A stretch of 64,000 nt of DNA from Myxococcus xanthus. GTDB taxonomy: Bacteria > Myxococcota > Myxococcia > Myxococcales > Myxococcaceae. The translations under genes were made by a program, and so were the position numbers. Under the pieces are notes generated by a model, which worked only from the letters and a program-made list of their open reading frames with translations, did no database searches and was not told the origin of the DNA. The stretch is from NCBI RefSeq assembly GCF_013116825.1, contig NZ_JABFNS010000007.1, positions 1 to 64,000 of the forward strand, in the 5' to 3' direction. Numbering within the stretch: the first letter of the stretch is position 1; the number at the start of each line of letters is the position of its first letter. Of the stretch, positions 27,704 through 38,804 are shown piece after piece.

Positions 27704-29101
27704 CTACGCTTCGACCGGACGCAGCGTGCCCGCGCTCATCCGGTTGAAGCGCCACAGCAACGCCACGGCCACGGTGATGAGGCCCGCGCACAGGCCCCAC
27801 CAGATGCCCACCACGCCCAGGCCCAGCTTGAACCCCAACAGCAGCGTCAGCGGCAGGCCAATGGCGTAGTGCCCCACCATGTTGGCCAGGAAGGTGAAGC
27901 GCGTGTCACCCGTGCCGCGCAGCACGCCCGCGCCCACGCCCTGCACGCCGTCGAACACCTGGAAGATGGCGCTCACCATCAGCAGCGGCACCACCATCGG
28001 CAACACGTCATCGGGGGCCCCCGCCAGCCGCGCCAATGACTGTGGGAACAGCGCGAACACCAGGCCCCCCAGCGCCATGAACCCCGCGCCGCCCGCGAAG
28101 GCCATGAATCCGCTCAACCGCGCCTGCGGCGTGTTGTGCGAACCCACGGCCCAGCCCACCCTCACGCTGCCGGCGTTGCCAATGCCCATGGCCACCGTGA
28201 AGGTGACGCTCGCGAAGGAGATGGCGATTTGGTGCGCACCCACGCTCGCCGGCCCCAGCCTCGCCGCCAGGACGCCTGCCAGCGCGAACACGCCAATCTC
28301 CGCGGCAAAGTGGAGGCCAATGGGGATGCCCAGTTTCACCGCCCGGGCCAGGTCCGCCCACACGGGCAGGCGCGTGGAGGGCCCGGCGCCCGCCAGGGGC
28401 CTGGCACGCACCGCGAACACCACCACGCCCAGTTGCACCGCGGTGCACAGCGTCGTCGCCAGCGCGGAGCCCGCCACGCCCATGGCCGGCAGCGCCCGCA
28501 ACGGCCCGAAGGCGGCCGGCAACACCTGACCACCGAACACCAGCAGCACGTCCGCGGCCAGGTTGAAGACGTTCGCCGCCACCGTCGCCACCACCAGCGG
28601 CCGGGTGTAGGCCGCAGACTGGCAATACGAGCGCACCATGAGGAAGGCCAGCATCAGCGGCATGCTGGGCGCGCGCCACACCAGGTAGTCCCGGGCGCCC
28701 GCGACCTCGGCCTCGCCAATCCCCCCCAGCAGCAGCAGCCGCGGCGCCAGCAGCAACAGCGCCCCCAGCGACACGCCGGCGAAGAGCGCCAGCCACCCGC
28801 CCTGCCAGAGCAGCCCCCGGGCCCGGGTGAAGTGCCGCGCGCCCATGGCCTGGGACATCAACGGGTCGAAGCCCATCATCAGGCCCATGCCCAAGGCGCT
28901 GACGGCGAAGAAGAGGCCGTTGCCCAGCCCCACCGCCGCCAGCGCGGACGTCCCCGCGCGCCCCACCACCAGCGTATCCACCAACCCCATGAGCGCCTGC
29001 CCGCCCTGGGCGATGGCGATGGGAATCGCCAGCCGGGCCAACTCCCGGAGTTCGGTGCGAGGGGACTTCACGTCTGGGGTGGGCGTTGCAGCGGTGGACA
29101 T
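27704..29101 (-). CDS. MATE-family multidrug/metabolite efflux transporter
   Basis: 465 residues from the ATG at 29101 (MSTAATPTPDVKSPRTELRE); upstream in-frame sequence is not protein-like. About twelve hydrophobic segments are visible, and the first repeat has the MATE signature IAIAQGGQALMGLVDTLVVG, with a related segment at the start of the second half (KLGIPIGLHFAAEIGVFALA). MATE proteins export cationic drugs or metabolites in exchange for sodium or protons across the inner membrane. Stand-alone gene with 147 bases to the next upstream gene on the same strand. Confidence 0.93.
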   Translation of the reverse strand: MSTAATPTPDVKSPRTELRELARLAIPIAIAQGGQALMGLVDTLVVGRAGTSALAAVGLGNGLFFAVSALGMGLMMGFDPLMSQAMGARHFTRARGLLWQGGWLALFAGVSLGALLLLAPRLLLLGGIGEAEVAGARDYLVWRAPSMPLMLAFLMVRSYCQSAAYTRPLVVATVAANVFNLAADVLLVFGGQVLPAAFGPLRALPAMGVAGSALATTLCTAVQLGVVVFAVRARPLAGAGPSTRLPVWADLARAVKLGIPIGLHFAAEIGVFALAGVLAARLGPASVGAHQIAISFASVTFTVAMGIGNAGSVRVGWAVGSHNTPQARLSGFMAFAGGAGFMALGGLVFALFPQSLARLAGAPDDVLPMVVPLLMVSAIFQVFDGVQGVGAGVLRGTGDTRFTFLANMVGHYAIGLPLTLLLGFKLGLGVVGIWWGLCAGLITVAVALLWRFNRMSAGTLRPVEA

Positions 29102-29248
29102 GGAGAGTGCGCCTATAGCGCCTTCCGGCAGGGAATGCGCTGCCCACGTCCGACGCGCCACCCCCCCCTTCGCCTGACTGGAAGGCCCGGCACACACCCA
29201 TGAGACGCACCCCTGGGACGCCTGGCGTCCCAGGGGGCAAGCCTGGCG

Positions 29249-31351
29249 TCACGGCAGCATGGGCGGATGGAAGGGCGCGGTGACCAGCGGCGTCTGGAGG
29301 CTGTCCACGTGGGACACGCGCAGCCCCGCGTCGGAGATGGTGTAGACGTAGTCGTCCGCCATGATGCTGCGGCGTACCGTGGGCTGCCAGTACCAGCTCC
29401 AGTTCCGCAGATTGAACGACTGGTACATGTCCCGCACGGAGACGGTGCCCACCGGCGAGAAGCCCGTGGCCGTGTCCACGCGGAAGACGCGCAGCTCGCT
29501 GCGGAAGCCGGACCAGTAGTCGGAGGCGTTGTAGTCCCAGTCCGTGAAGGGCAGGGCCAGCAATCCCTTGGCGGGGAAGTAGGTGAAGGCCTTGTGCTCG
29601 TAGAGCGCCTCGCTGTGGCTGCCCATCGAGCCCAGTGGGTGCGTGAAGGTCTCCCGGGGCTGCGCCAGGTCACTCACGTCGAAGAGCGACAGCTTGAGGG
29701 CGCGGTCCTGCCAGGTGCCATCCTCGTTGCGGTGCTCGCCAAAGGTGAGCAGGTGCGTGTCACCCAGCGGGTGGATGTACGTGGAGAAGCCCGGAATCTT
29801 CAACTCGCCCACCTTGCGCGGGTTCGCCGGGTCGCTCAGGTCGAAGGTGAAGAGCGGGTCCACCTGCCGGAAGGTCACGACATAGCCACGCGTGCCCATG
29901 AAGCGCGCGCTGAAGATGCGCTCACCCCGAGCCAGGTCCTCGCTGCGGCCCAGCTCCTTCAGGCGTCCGCCCTCCTCGCGGAACGTCACCACCCGGTTGA
30001 CCGTCTCCGGAGGCGTCCACACGGTGTCCCCGCCGTTCCCAGTCCCCGGGTTCTCCGGTGGGAGCTCCACGGTGGTGGCCACCCGCAGCACTCCCTCGTG
30101 CTCGTCCATGGCGAACTGGTTGACGATGTTTCCCTCCACCGTGCCGCTGCCCACATAGGTGGCCTGGTCCGGGTCGCGGATGTCGAACTTGTGGAGGTAC
30201 GTGTGCGTCGTCTGGCCGGGCTCCGGCCACCACCACCAGTGGCGAGACGCTACGTAGAGCGCTTCATGGGACGCGTACACCTCGCCGGGCAGTCCCACCA
30301 CGCTGGTCCGGCTGGGCGAAGACTCCTCCGCGTCCAGGTTCAGCGACAGCACCGACACCAGACCCAACCCGGTGGGCCCGTTGGAGCGGTAGAACGACGA
30401 GCAGTCATACGCGAGCGGCCTCACCTCGCCGTCCGCCATCATGCGCCGGCCCTTCGGCAGCCAGTGCTCCAGCGACTGCGCGCGGATGCGCTGCTCGTTC
30501 TGCTTGATGAGCGCGTCGATGGACGCGACCAGCCGGCCCCGGTCATTGAAGAGCCCCGGCGAGTACTCGGGATAGAGGCGCACGTCCGCCGGCCAGCGGA
30601 ACCCGTCCGAGAACACCAGCCGCACCGCGCTGTCCACGCGCCGGGCGTTGATGTAGCCGCCGGGCAGGTAGACCTGCTCCAGCACCCGAGGCGCCTCCAG
30701 GTCCGCCACGTCCACCACCGTCACCTTCACGGTGTTGCTGTACGCATGGCCACAACCGAAGCCGGCGCAGTCGATGACCGGCATGTCGTCCGTGCCGCGG
30801 CCCCCCGCCACCGTCCCGGGCCGGTCCTCGGCCACCGAGGAGGTGATGACCAGCCGGTTGCGCTCGGCGTCGAGCAGCATCTCGCGCGGCCAGCCCTCCA
30901 CCTCCAGCACGGCCGTCCGCGTGAGCTGCTCCGCGGGCCACGAACGGTGGACGTAGAGCCGGGGGCCCGACAGCACGAAGATGCGCGTGCCGTCGTTCTG
31001 CACGAAGTCGGCCTCGTGCACGCCGGCGACCTGGTTGTTCGTGCCCGTGTAGTCGGTGGGCCTGTCGCCGCCCCCGGAGGAGTCCTCCTGCGGCGGTCCC
31101 GCCGTGGGCGCCCCCCCATCGCCACCGCCGTAGGCGTACTGCTTGTAGCGCTCCAGCTCCGCGCGCATGTGCTTCGTCGCGGTGTCCTCGATGTGCTGCT
31201 CCAGGGCCTCACAGCCAGGGAAGCTCTCCAGCCGGGCCTCCTGCTGCACGGGCTCGTTGTCGACCGGGGACAACGGCTTGTTGCCCTCGTCACACCCCAC
31301 CGCGACGACAGCCACCACTCCGGCCCAGCTCCAGCGTTTCCACTGCCGCAT
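29249..31351 (-). CDS. Secreted beta-propeller lipoprotein
   Basis: 700 residues from the ATG at 31351, preceded by a GGGAGGG ribosome site. A lipoprotein signal peptide ends at Cys20 (VVAVVAVGC), so the mature protein is membrane anchored. After a short glutamate-rich helical segment and a Gly-rich linker comes GTNNQVAGVHEADFVQNDGT, the hallmark of the Beta_propel family of secreted C-terminal beta-propeller proteins. Propeller blades then run to the end (e.g. RIFSARFMGTRGYVVTFRQV, DPLFTFDLSDPANPRKVGEL). The family has no defined enzymatic role; a surface binding or protein-quality role is only inference. Confidence 0.85.
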   Translation of the reverse strand: MRQWKRWSWAGVVAVVAVGCDEGNKPLSPVDNEPVQQEARLESFPGCEALEQHIEDTATKHMRAELERYKQYAYGGGDGGAPTAGPPQEDSSGGGDRPTDYTGTNNQVAGVHEADFVQNDGTRIFVLSGPRLYVHRSWPAEQLTRTAVLEVEGWPREMLLDAERNRLVITSSVAEDRPGTVAGGRGTDDMPVIDCAGFGCGHAYSNTVKVTVVDVADLEAPRVLEQVYLPGGYINARRVDSAVRLVFSDGFRWPADVRLYPEYSPGLFNDRGRLVASIDALIKQNEQRIRAQSLEHWLPKGRRMMADGEVRPLAYDCSSFYRSNGPTGLGLVSVLSLNLDAEESSPSRTSVVGLPGEVYASHEALYVASRHWWWWPEPGQTTHTYLHKFDIRDPDQATYVGSGTVEGNIVNQFAMDEHEGVLRVATTVELPPENPGTGNGGDTVWTPPETVNRVVTFREEGGRLKELGRSEDLARGERIFSARFMGTRGYVVTFRQVDPLFTFDLSDPANPRKVGELKIPGFSTYIHPLGDTHLLTFGEHRNEDGTWQDRALKLSLFDVSDLAQPRETFTHPLGSMGSHSEALYEHKAFTYFPAKGLLALPFTDWDYNASDYWSGFRSELRVFRVDTATGFSPVGTVSVRDMYQSFNLRNWSWYWQPTVRRSIMADDYVYTISDAGLRVSHVDSLQTPLVTAPFHPPMLP

Positions 31352-31504
31352 TCGACCCTCCCGTTGCACTTCGGCCCCACTGACGGCCCCCGGGCCTCCC
31401 CGGTGCCACGCCAGCGGCGGCCAGGGTATCTGCCACCGGCGTGCCAGGGCACGCTCCCCCAGGGAACCCCAGGCCCCGCCACCCGCTGCGGGCGCCCTCG
31501 CCTC

Positions 31505-32668
31505 TCAGAAACCTGAGGCGCGCGGAGAACCTGGAGCCGGAAAACCGAGGCCCCGGGGCACGAAGCGGACGAACTGCTGGGTGAGCACCGGGTCCATGTG
31601 CTCCAGCCGCAGCCCCATGCCCACCGAGGACCGGAAGACTCCCTGCGGCAGGGGCGGGTTGGACCACGCCACCGTCGCCTCGGCGGTGCAGGGCGCGCGC
31701 TGGCCCGCGAGCAATACCTTCAGCGTCAGCCGGGCGCCCTCGCGCGCCGGCGTCAGCGTGCGCACGAAGAGCGCGCCCGGCCCCGCGTCATGGCTGAAGC
31801 CCGACAGCGTCGCCCCGTTGGGCGTGGTGAACTCCACCACCGTGAAGAAGGGCACGCGCTCCGCGGCGCGCAGCGGGGCGTGGCCGGGAAGCAGTCGCCC
31901 CAGAACGCAGCCGAGCAGTTCGTCCGCGCCCATGTGACGCTTCTCCAGGAGCGGCGCGCCTCCCAGCGCCTGCGCCCGGGCGAGCACCTCCTGCGACTCC
32001 TCCGCGCGCGACAGCAGCACCAGCGGCTTGCGCGGGTGCGCGTCGTGGAGCTTCGTGGCCAGGGCCAGCGCCTCGCGCGGCGTGCGCGACACGTCCACCA
32101 CGAAGCCATCCAGCTGCGCGCCGTGCTCCACCGCCAGGTTCGCCGCGTCCCCCATGTCCCGCGCGTAGAGGACGTGGAGGCCCTCCTGCTCCAACGAGCC
32201 GCCCAGGAAGGTGTGCAGGAAACGCCCGCCCTCCACCAGCAGCACCCTGCGCCCACGCGGCAGGCCCTCGCGGACACGCTCCCGGGCCTGGCGCACCGCG
32301 GCCAGCTTCGCCTCCAGGGCGCCCAGCGCCACCGGCTTGGGCAGGAAGTCGTCGGCGCCCGCGCGCCAGCAGTGCATCACCTCGTGGGGCTCGCCGCCGG
32401 AGGTGAACATGATGACGGGCACGTTGCGCCCCGCGGCGTGTGCCTTCACCAACCGGCACACCTCGTCCCCCTGCATGCGCTCCATGCGCAGGTCCAACAG
32501 GATGAGCGCCGGGGTGCGCCGGGCCAGCTCGGCCATGCACGCCTCGCCGCCCTCCAGCGCCACCGCCTCGCAGCCCAGCCGTGTCAGGTGCAGGCGCACC
32601 ACCTCCCGGGCGGTACGGGAGTCATCCACCACGAACACGGTGTCACGCGCGTTGGGAGGAGGGCTCAT
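31505..32668 (-). CDS. Response regulator with two receiver domains and a C-terminal PilZ domain
   Basis: 387 residues from the ATG at 32668. Receiver 1 (about 8-125): FVVDDSRTAREVVRLHLTRL, phospho-acceptor Asp in LILLDLRMERMQGDEV, Lys in DDFLPKPVALG. Receiver 2 (about 140-255): RVLLVEGGRFLHTFLGGSLE, where the acidic pair is replaced by EGG, and LDGFVVDVSRTP; its activity is therefore doubtful. The last 110 residues (FFTVVEFTTPNGATLSGFSH, then LFVRTLTPAREGARLTLKVL) fit the PilZ-like domain common in myxobacterial regulators. The canonical RxxxR c-di-GMP motif is not evident, so ligand binding is uncertain. It probably works by protein contact in motility or second-messenger signalling. Stand-alone gene. 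Confidence 0.82.
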   Translation of the reverse strand: MSPPPNARDTVFVVDDSRTAREVVRLHLTRLGCEAVALEGGEACMAELARRTPALILLDLRMERMQGDEVCRLVKAHAAGRNVPVIMFTSGGEPHEVMHCWRAGADDFLPKPVALGALEAKLAAVRQARERVREGLPRGRRVLLVEGGRFLHTFLGGSLEQEGLHVLYARDMGDAANLAVEHGAQLDGFVVDVSRTPREALALATKLHDAHPRKPLVLLSRAEESQEVLARAQALGGAPLLEKRHMGADELLGCVLGRLLPGHAPLRAAERVPFFTVVEFTTPNGATLSGFSHDAGPGALFVRTLTPAREGARLTLKVLLAGQRAPCTAEATVAWSNPPLPQGVFRSSVGMGLRLEHMDPVLTQQFVRFVPRGLGFPAPGSPRASGF

Positions 32669-32738
32669 ACGTTCACGGATAGGTGGAAAGGGGTGCCAAG
32701 GCCACGGGCGCCCGGGGCCACCGTTCGGGGATGGACGC

Positions 32739-34565
32739 TCAGGCGCGAGGCTCCTGGCGACCAGACAACAGCCGCGTGAGCTGCTTGGCAATCGTAGCGC
32801 ACTGCGCCGCGTTGCCGCTGTCGAGGGCAGAGCGGCCGCCCTCCAACAGACGCTGCACCGTGCCCAGGGTGGCCTGCGCCTCCGGGCTGGGGTTCTCCTG
32901 CGCGCTGCGCTGGAGCAGCCGCGCCAGCTTCTCCCCGCGCTCCAGCAGCTTGCGGAACAGCTCCTCCGCGCGCTTCGCGTCCACCACGCCCTGCGAGCGC
33001 GCGTAGTGGGCCTGCTCCGCGCCCAACTTCTCTGCCTCGCCCTGCGGCAGCCCCGCACGGGCCTCCAGCCGCACGGCCTCCATGTTGCCTGAGGTCAGGT
33101 CCGTGGCCTTGACGGACAAGATGGCCTCGCTGGACAGCTCGAAGACGACCTCCAGCGGGACGTCGCCCCGCGCGGCGACGTGGAGGCGCTTCAGCACCAC
33201 CTCGCCCAGCTTGTAGTTCTCGTCCTGGAACTCGCTCTCGCCCTGGTACACGGGGATGCGCGCTGCCTGCTGGCCGGAGCTGCCCGGATAGAAGATGTCC
33301 CGCGCCACCACCGGCACGCCGGTGTTCTTCGGGATGAGCCGCTTCACGCGCCCACCCATGACGCCCACGCCCAGGCTCTGGGCGGCGACGTCCAGCAGCA
33401 GCGCCTGACCGGACTGGCGGACGAGCTCGTCGGCCTGCACCGCGGCGCCCAGCGCGACGGCCTCCTCCGGGTGCACGTCCGTGGAGGGCGCGCGACCGAA
33501 GAAGTCCGCCACCAACCGCCGCACCAGCGGCACGCGCGTCATGCCGCCCACCAGCAGCACCACGTCCACCGCGTGGGGGTCCATCTTCGCCTCGCGCATC
33601 ACCGACTCGCAGACCTCGAGGCAGCGGCGCGACAGCGGCTCGGACAGCGTTTCGAAGAAGGAGCGCGTCAGCACCGTCTCCAGCTCCGCCATCCGCTTGC
33701 CGGGCGCCGAGTGGTCGCCCAACCCGGCGACGTAGATGGACGCCTCTTCCTTCTCGGTGAGCTCGCGCTTGGCGGACTCGGCGGCCACCTTCAGCCGGCG
33801 CAGGCTCTGCGCGTCCTGCGACACCACGTGCCGCAGCTCATCGTCCACCTGCGCCAGGAGCCACTGGACGATGCGCTGGTCGAAGTCCTCGCCACCCAGC
33901 CGCGGATCGCCGCCGGTGGCGCGCACCTCGAAGACACCGGACTTCACCTCGAGGATGGACACATCGAAGGTGCCACCGCCCAGGTCGAACACCAGCGCGT
34001 TGCCTTCGAAGCCGCGCGACAGGCCATACGCCAGCGCCGCGGCGGTGGGCTCGTTCACCAGCCGCACCACGTCCAGCCCGGCGATGCTGGCCGCCTCGCG
34101 CGTGGCCTGCCGCTGGTTGTCGTCGAAGTTGGCGGGAACCGTGATGACGCACTTGGTGACGGGGCGGCCGAAGTGCGCCTGCGCGTCCAGGGCCAGCTCG
34201 CCCAGAATCATCGCGGACACCTGCGTGACGGGCATCACCCGCCCGGCGAGCCGCACGCGCACGTCGCCAGAGGGCCCGGCCACCAGCGGATACGGCACCA
34301 GCGACTTCGCCTCCTGAACCAGCTCCGGCGTGTAGCGGCGCCCCAGGAAACGCTTGGTGGCCCACACCACGGAGTCCGGGTGCTCTTCGCCCAGGGTTTG
34401 TGCCGCGACGCCCACCACGCGCTCGCCGGCTTTGTTCACGCCCAGTGTGGACGGCGTCAACCGGCCACCCGCGCGCGGGGGAATCATGCGCGGGCGTCCG
34501 TCTTCAACGGTCGCCACGGCGCTGTTGGTAGTACCCAGGTCGATGCCGATGACGGGGTCATGCAT
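32739..34565 (-). CDS. Hsp70 (DnaK-like) chaperone
   Basis: 608 residues from the ATG at 34565 ([20 protein letters not shown]). The ATPase domain has the phosphate-1 loop [42 protein letters not shown], the phosphate-2 loop [15 protein letters not shown] and the adenosine loop [12 protein letters not shown]. The substrate domain follows ([20 protein letters not shown], then [15 protein letters not shown]) and a helical lid ends in a basic tail. It differs from housekeeping DnaK in the lid and lacks an acidic C-terminal tail; no dnaJ or grpE is adjacent, so I do not name it dnaK. It is divergent from atpH with 192 bases between starts. Confidence 0.93.
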   Translation of the reverse strand: MHDPVIGIDLGTTNSAVATVEDGRPRMIPPRAGGRLTPSTLGVNKAGERVVGVAAQTLGEEHPDSVVWATKRFLGRRYTPELVQEAKSLVPYPLVAGPSGDVRVRLAGRVMPVTQVSAMILGELALDAQAHFGRPVTKCVITVPANFDDNQRQATREAASIAGLDVVRLVNEPTAAALAYGLSRGFEGNALVFDLGGGTFDVSILEVKSGVFEVRATGGDPRLGGEDFDQRIVQWLLAQVDDELRHVVSQDAQSLRRLKVAAESAKRELTEKEEASIYVAGLGDHSAPGKRMAELETVLTRSFFETLSEPLSRRCLEVCESVMREAKMDPHAVDVVLLVGGMTRVPLVRRLVADFFGRAPSTDVHPEEAVALGAAVQADELVRQSGQALLLDVAAQSLGVGVMGGRVKRLIPKNTGVPVVARDIFYPGSSGQQAARIPVYQGESEFQDENYKLGEVVLKRLHVAARGDVPLEVVFELSSEAILSVKATDLTSGNMEAVRLEARAGLPQGEAEKLGAEQAHYARSQGVVDAKRAEELFRKLLERGEKLARLLQRSAQENPSPEAQATLGTVQRLLEGGRSALDSGNAAQCATIAKQLTRLLSGRQEPRA

Positions 34566-34757
34566 TGGGGGGCCGAGAGGACACCACCCTACGGGTGTTC
34601 GCGCCAGCTCGCCAAGCCCCCTTCCCTCGCCGGCCTGCCGATAAGCGCCGCTTTCCCGTGCCACGGCCCGGGCCAGCAAGCGTGCCCCCGACGACAGGGC
34701 TTCACGATGCCAGGGACATTGCCCGGGGGAAATCCTCATGCTAAGGGCGCGACCGCC

Positions 34758-35306
34758 ATGGTGAACGTGTCGATCGCCCGCCGCTACGCCCGCGCCCTCC
34801 TCGATGTCGCTTCGGAGGCGGGCCGCACTGACGCCGTCGCCGAGCAGCTCACCGCCTTCGCCGACGTCATCGCGAAGAACGCCGAGCTGACGGATGTGCT
34901 CGTCAACCCCGCCTACGCCCGGGAGCAGCGCCTGCGCGTGGTGGAGTCGGTGATGCAGGTCATCCCTGGCGGCGTGGAGGCCACGCTGGCCAACACCCTC
35001 CGCCTGCTGGTGGACCGCAACCGCCTGGGCTCCCTGGCGGACATCGCCCGCCTCTTCCGCGACATGGCGGACGCCCGTGCCGGCCGCGTCCGGGGCCACG
35101 TCACCAGCGCCGCGCCGCTTCCGGCCGACGCCCTGGCCCAGCTCCAGCAGACCCTGCAGCAGCTGACCCAGCGCAACGTCCTCTTGGAGACGCGCGTGGA
35201 CCCCAGCCTGTTGGGTGGTGTCTCCGCCCAGGTGGGCAGCATCCTCTACGACGGCAGCATTCGGACCCAGCTCGAAGAGATGCGCCGCGAACTGAAGCAG
35301 CGCTGA
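34758..35306 (+). CDS. atpH: ATP synthase F1 delta subunit
   Basis: 182 residues, normal length. The N-terminal signature [20 protein letters not shown] and the C-terminal signature [20 protein letters not shown] (the family's D..liGG...igd...D.S pattern) are both clear. Delta links the F1 head to the peripheral stalk. In most bacteria atpH is followed directly by atpA; here a sensor gene and about 400 non-coding bases lie between. A short GCCCG/CGGGC hairpin just after the stop (about 35312-35326) might attenuate or end the transcript. Confidence 0.95.
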   Translation: MVNVSIARRYARALLDVASEAGRTDAVAEQLTAFADVIAKNAELTDVLVNPAYAREQRLRVVESVMQVIPGGVEATLANTLRLLVDRNRLGSLADIARLFRDMADARAGRVRGHVTSAAPLPADALAQLQQTLQQLTQRNVLLETRVDPSLLGGVSAQVGSILYDGSIRTQLEEMRRELKQR

Positions 35307-35452
35307 AACCCGCCCGCTCGCCGGGCAACCAACGTTCCAGGTCGTCTTTATCACCCCGCAGTCCAGGGCTAACCGGTATTTCCAGCGGACCCTGACAGCG
35401 GTATACTCTCAGGTGGTGCGGGACAGCCCCGCGCCGCCTGGATGACCTGAAC

Positions 35453-36931
35453 ATGCCGCAGTCCCTACTCCACCGGTATTCCGAAGGTCCGTCCACGCTG
35501 GCGGCGCCCGAGGAGGCTCGGCCCTTTCTGGGGGCCCTCCTGAGCGCGGCGGGTTGTGGGGTGGCCCTGCTGGACCGGGAGCTGCGCCCCGTGTGGGTGA
35601 ATGCCACGCTGGCGGCGCTGTCCGGCCTGGAGCCACGCGCGCACGTGGGCCGTCCTCTCGCGGAGCTGTGGCCGCAGGTGGCGCAGGCGCTGTCACCGCT
35701 GCTGGCCCGGGCACTCTCCGGAGAGGACGTCATGGATGCCCCCGTGCGGGGCGTGCTGGCCCCCGCCGCGGGTGAGCGGCACCTGCGGGTGGGCCTGTCC
35801 CCGGCGCTGCAGGGCGGCGCGCTGGCGGGGGTGGCGTTGTGGGTGCGCGACGAGACGGAGCGCTTCCTCGAGGAGCAGCGGCTGCGCGCGCGGGAGTCTC
35901 ACATGCGCAGCCTGGCGGACGTGGCCTGTGACGGGCACTTCCTGCATGACAACGGCATCGTGATGGACACCAACCGCGCGATGTCACAGCTGCTGGGCTA
36001 CGCGTCCCCCTCAGAGATGATCGGCCGGCATCTGGCGGACTACGTCGCCCCGGAGTTCCGCTCGCAGGTGGGGCTGGTGCTCAGCCGCGGGCTGGAGACC
36101 CCCTATGAGGTGGTCGTCCTCCGACGGGATGGCCAGCGGCTGCCCCTGGAGGTGCTGGGGCGCTACGTAACGTGGGAAGGCCGGCAGGTGCGGTTGGTCG
36201 CCGTCTGGGACATCAGCAGCCGCAAGGCCGCGGAGGAGCTGTCCGCGAACACCGAGCAGTTCCGGCACCAGATGCTGGGCGCCGTGGATGTGGAGCTGCG
36301 AGCGCCCCTGCAATCGCTGCGGGAGGGCACGCGCTCCCTGCAGCGGCTGGTCGCGCTGGAGGAGCCGCAGCGCGCCCTGGTGAGCCAGGTGGCCCGGTCC
36401 GCCCGGCGCATGGAGCGGATGCTCCAGGAGTTGATGGACTTCACCCGCCTGCGGCTGGGGGGCGGACTGGCGCTGCGGCCAGAGCCCGCCGTGCTGGACG
36501 CGGTGGTGGCGCGCGTTTTGGAGGAGCGCCGCCGTGAGCACCCCGGGCGCCCCCTCCACCTGGAGACGGAAGGCGACCTGCGCGGCCACTGGGACACCCA
36601 CCGGCTGGCGCAGCTGGCCGACAACCTCCTGGGCAGCGTGCTCCGTCAAGGGGCCGAGGATTCGCCGGTCACCTTGCGCGCGGTGGGCGCGGTGGGCGGC
36701 GTCACGATGTGTGTGAGGAGCCCCGGACTCACGGTGGCGGCGGAGGAGCGCACCTCCCTCTTCGAGCCCTTCCGCAGGGAGCGCGGCGCCACGCCAGAGG
36801 GCCTGGGCCTGGGGCTCTACATCGCCAGGCAGATCGCCGTGGCCCACGGCGGGAAGCTGGCGGTGGAGTCCTGCTCCGAGGGCGGCATGAGCTTCACCGC
36901 CTGGCTACCCCGCGAGGGGCCGGGGCACTGA
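35453..36931 (+). CDS. PAS-PAS sensor protein with degenerate histidine-kinase core
   Basis: 492 residues, no membrane segment. PAS domain 1 is about 25-135 (CGVALLDRELRPVWVNATLA) and PAS 2 about 150-260 (VACDGHFLHDNGIVMDTNRA, then YEVVVLRRDGQRLPLEVLGR). The dimerisation/H-box region reads GAVDVELRAPLQSLREG, where the family has SHELRTPL: the phospho-acceptor His is Val280. The ATPase domain is also decayed: the N-box has DNLLGSVLRQG (second Asn changed to Ser395) and the G1 motif DxGxG is SPGL near 423, while the F-box FEPF and G2 GLGLGLYIARQIAVAHGG remain. It is therefore likely a pseudokinase or allosteric partner. It sits between atpH and atpA on the same strand. Confidence 0.88.
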   Translation: MPQSLLHRYSEGPSTLAAPEEARPFLGALLSAAGCGVALLDRELRPVWVNATLAALSGLEPRAHVGRPLAELWPQVAQALSPLLARALSGEDVMDAPVRGVLAPAAGERHLRVGLSPALQGGALAGVALWVRDETERFLEEQRLRARESHMRSLADVACDGHFLHDNGIVMDTNRAMSQLLGYASPSEMIGRHLADYVAPEFRSQVGLVLSRGLETPYEVVVLRRDGQRLPLEVLGRYVTWEGRQVRLVAVWDISSRKAAEELSANTEQFRHQMLGAVDVELRAPLQSLREGTRSLQRLVALEEPQRALVSQVARSARRMERMLQELMDFTRLRLGGGLALRPEPAVLDAVVARVLEERRREHPGRPLHLETEGDLRGHWDTHRLAQLADNLLGSVLRQGAEDSPVTLRAVGAVGGVTMCVRSPGLTVAAEERTSLFEPFRRERGATPEGLGLGLYIARQIAVAHGGKLAVESCSEGGMSFTAWLPREGPGH

Positions 36932-37178
36932 AGGCCTCCGCGCCTGGCGCCGCCTCAACGGCGGCTGATGCACCAGAGTAGCCAGGCGCGATTCGGCCCC
37001 CCTGGAGCGCCTCTGCGCAGCCGCCTGTCCCACTCCTGAACGGCCGTCCTCTCCCACCCCGTTGCGGGTGGGGCGGACCGCATTGCAGCGGGTGGGTGTG
37101 CGTGGTAAGGGGCCCCGACTTCAAGGTTTCGGCGGCCTGCTCCACGTCGGCCGCCCCTGCGCAAGGACGCATACGCTC

Positions 37179-38726
<1,548 letters not shown>

Positions 38727-38750
38727 CGCCCTCGCCGGTGGTAGCCCACG

Positions 38751-38783
38751 AGCCCCGCGCTCCCTTCACCGGGAGGCGGGGCT
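38751..38783. terminator. Bidirectional terminator hairpin between atpA and the HAD gene
   Basis: AGCCCCGC (38751-38758) pairs with GCGGGGCT (38776-38783) and the inner CTCCC (38760-38764) with GGGAG (38771-38775), giving a 13-bp stem with one bulged base and a 6-base loop. It sits 25 bases after the atpA stop and 21 bases after the convergent HAD stop, as expected for a shared terminator. There is no long T tract. Confidence 0.75.
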
Positions 38784-38804
38784 TCGTGCTTGCGGGCCCG
38801 GCCT

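Noticed and set aside
32739-34565. Naming the Hsp70 gene dnaK
   Set aside because: No grpE or dnaJ adjacent and myxobacteria have several Hsp70 paralogs; the C-terminal lid and tail do not look like the housekeeping copy.
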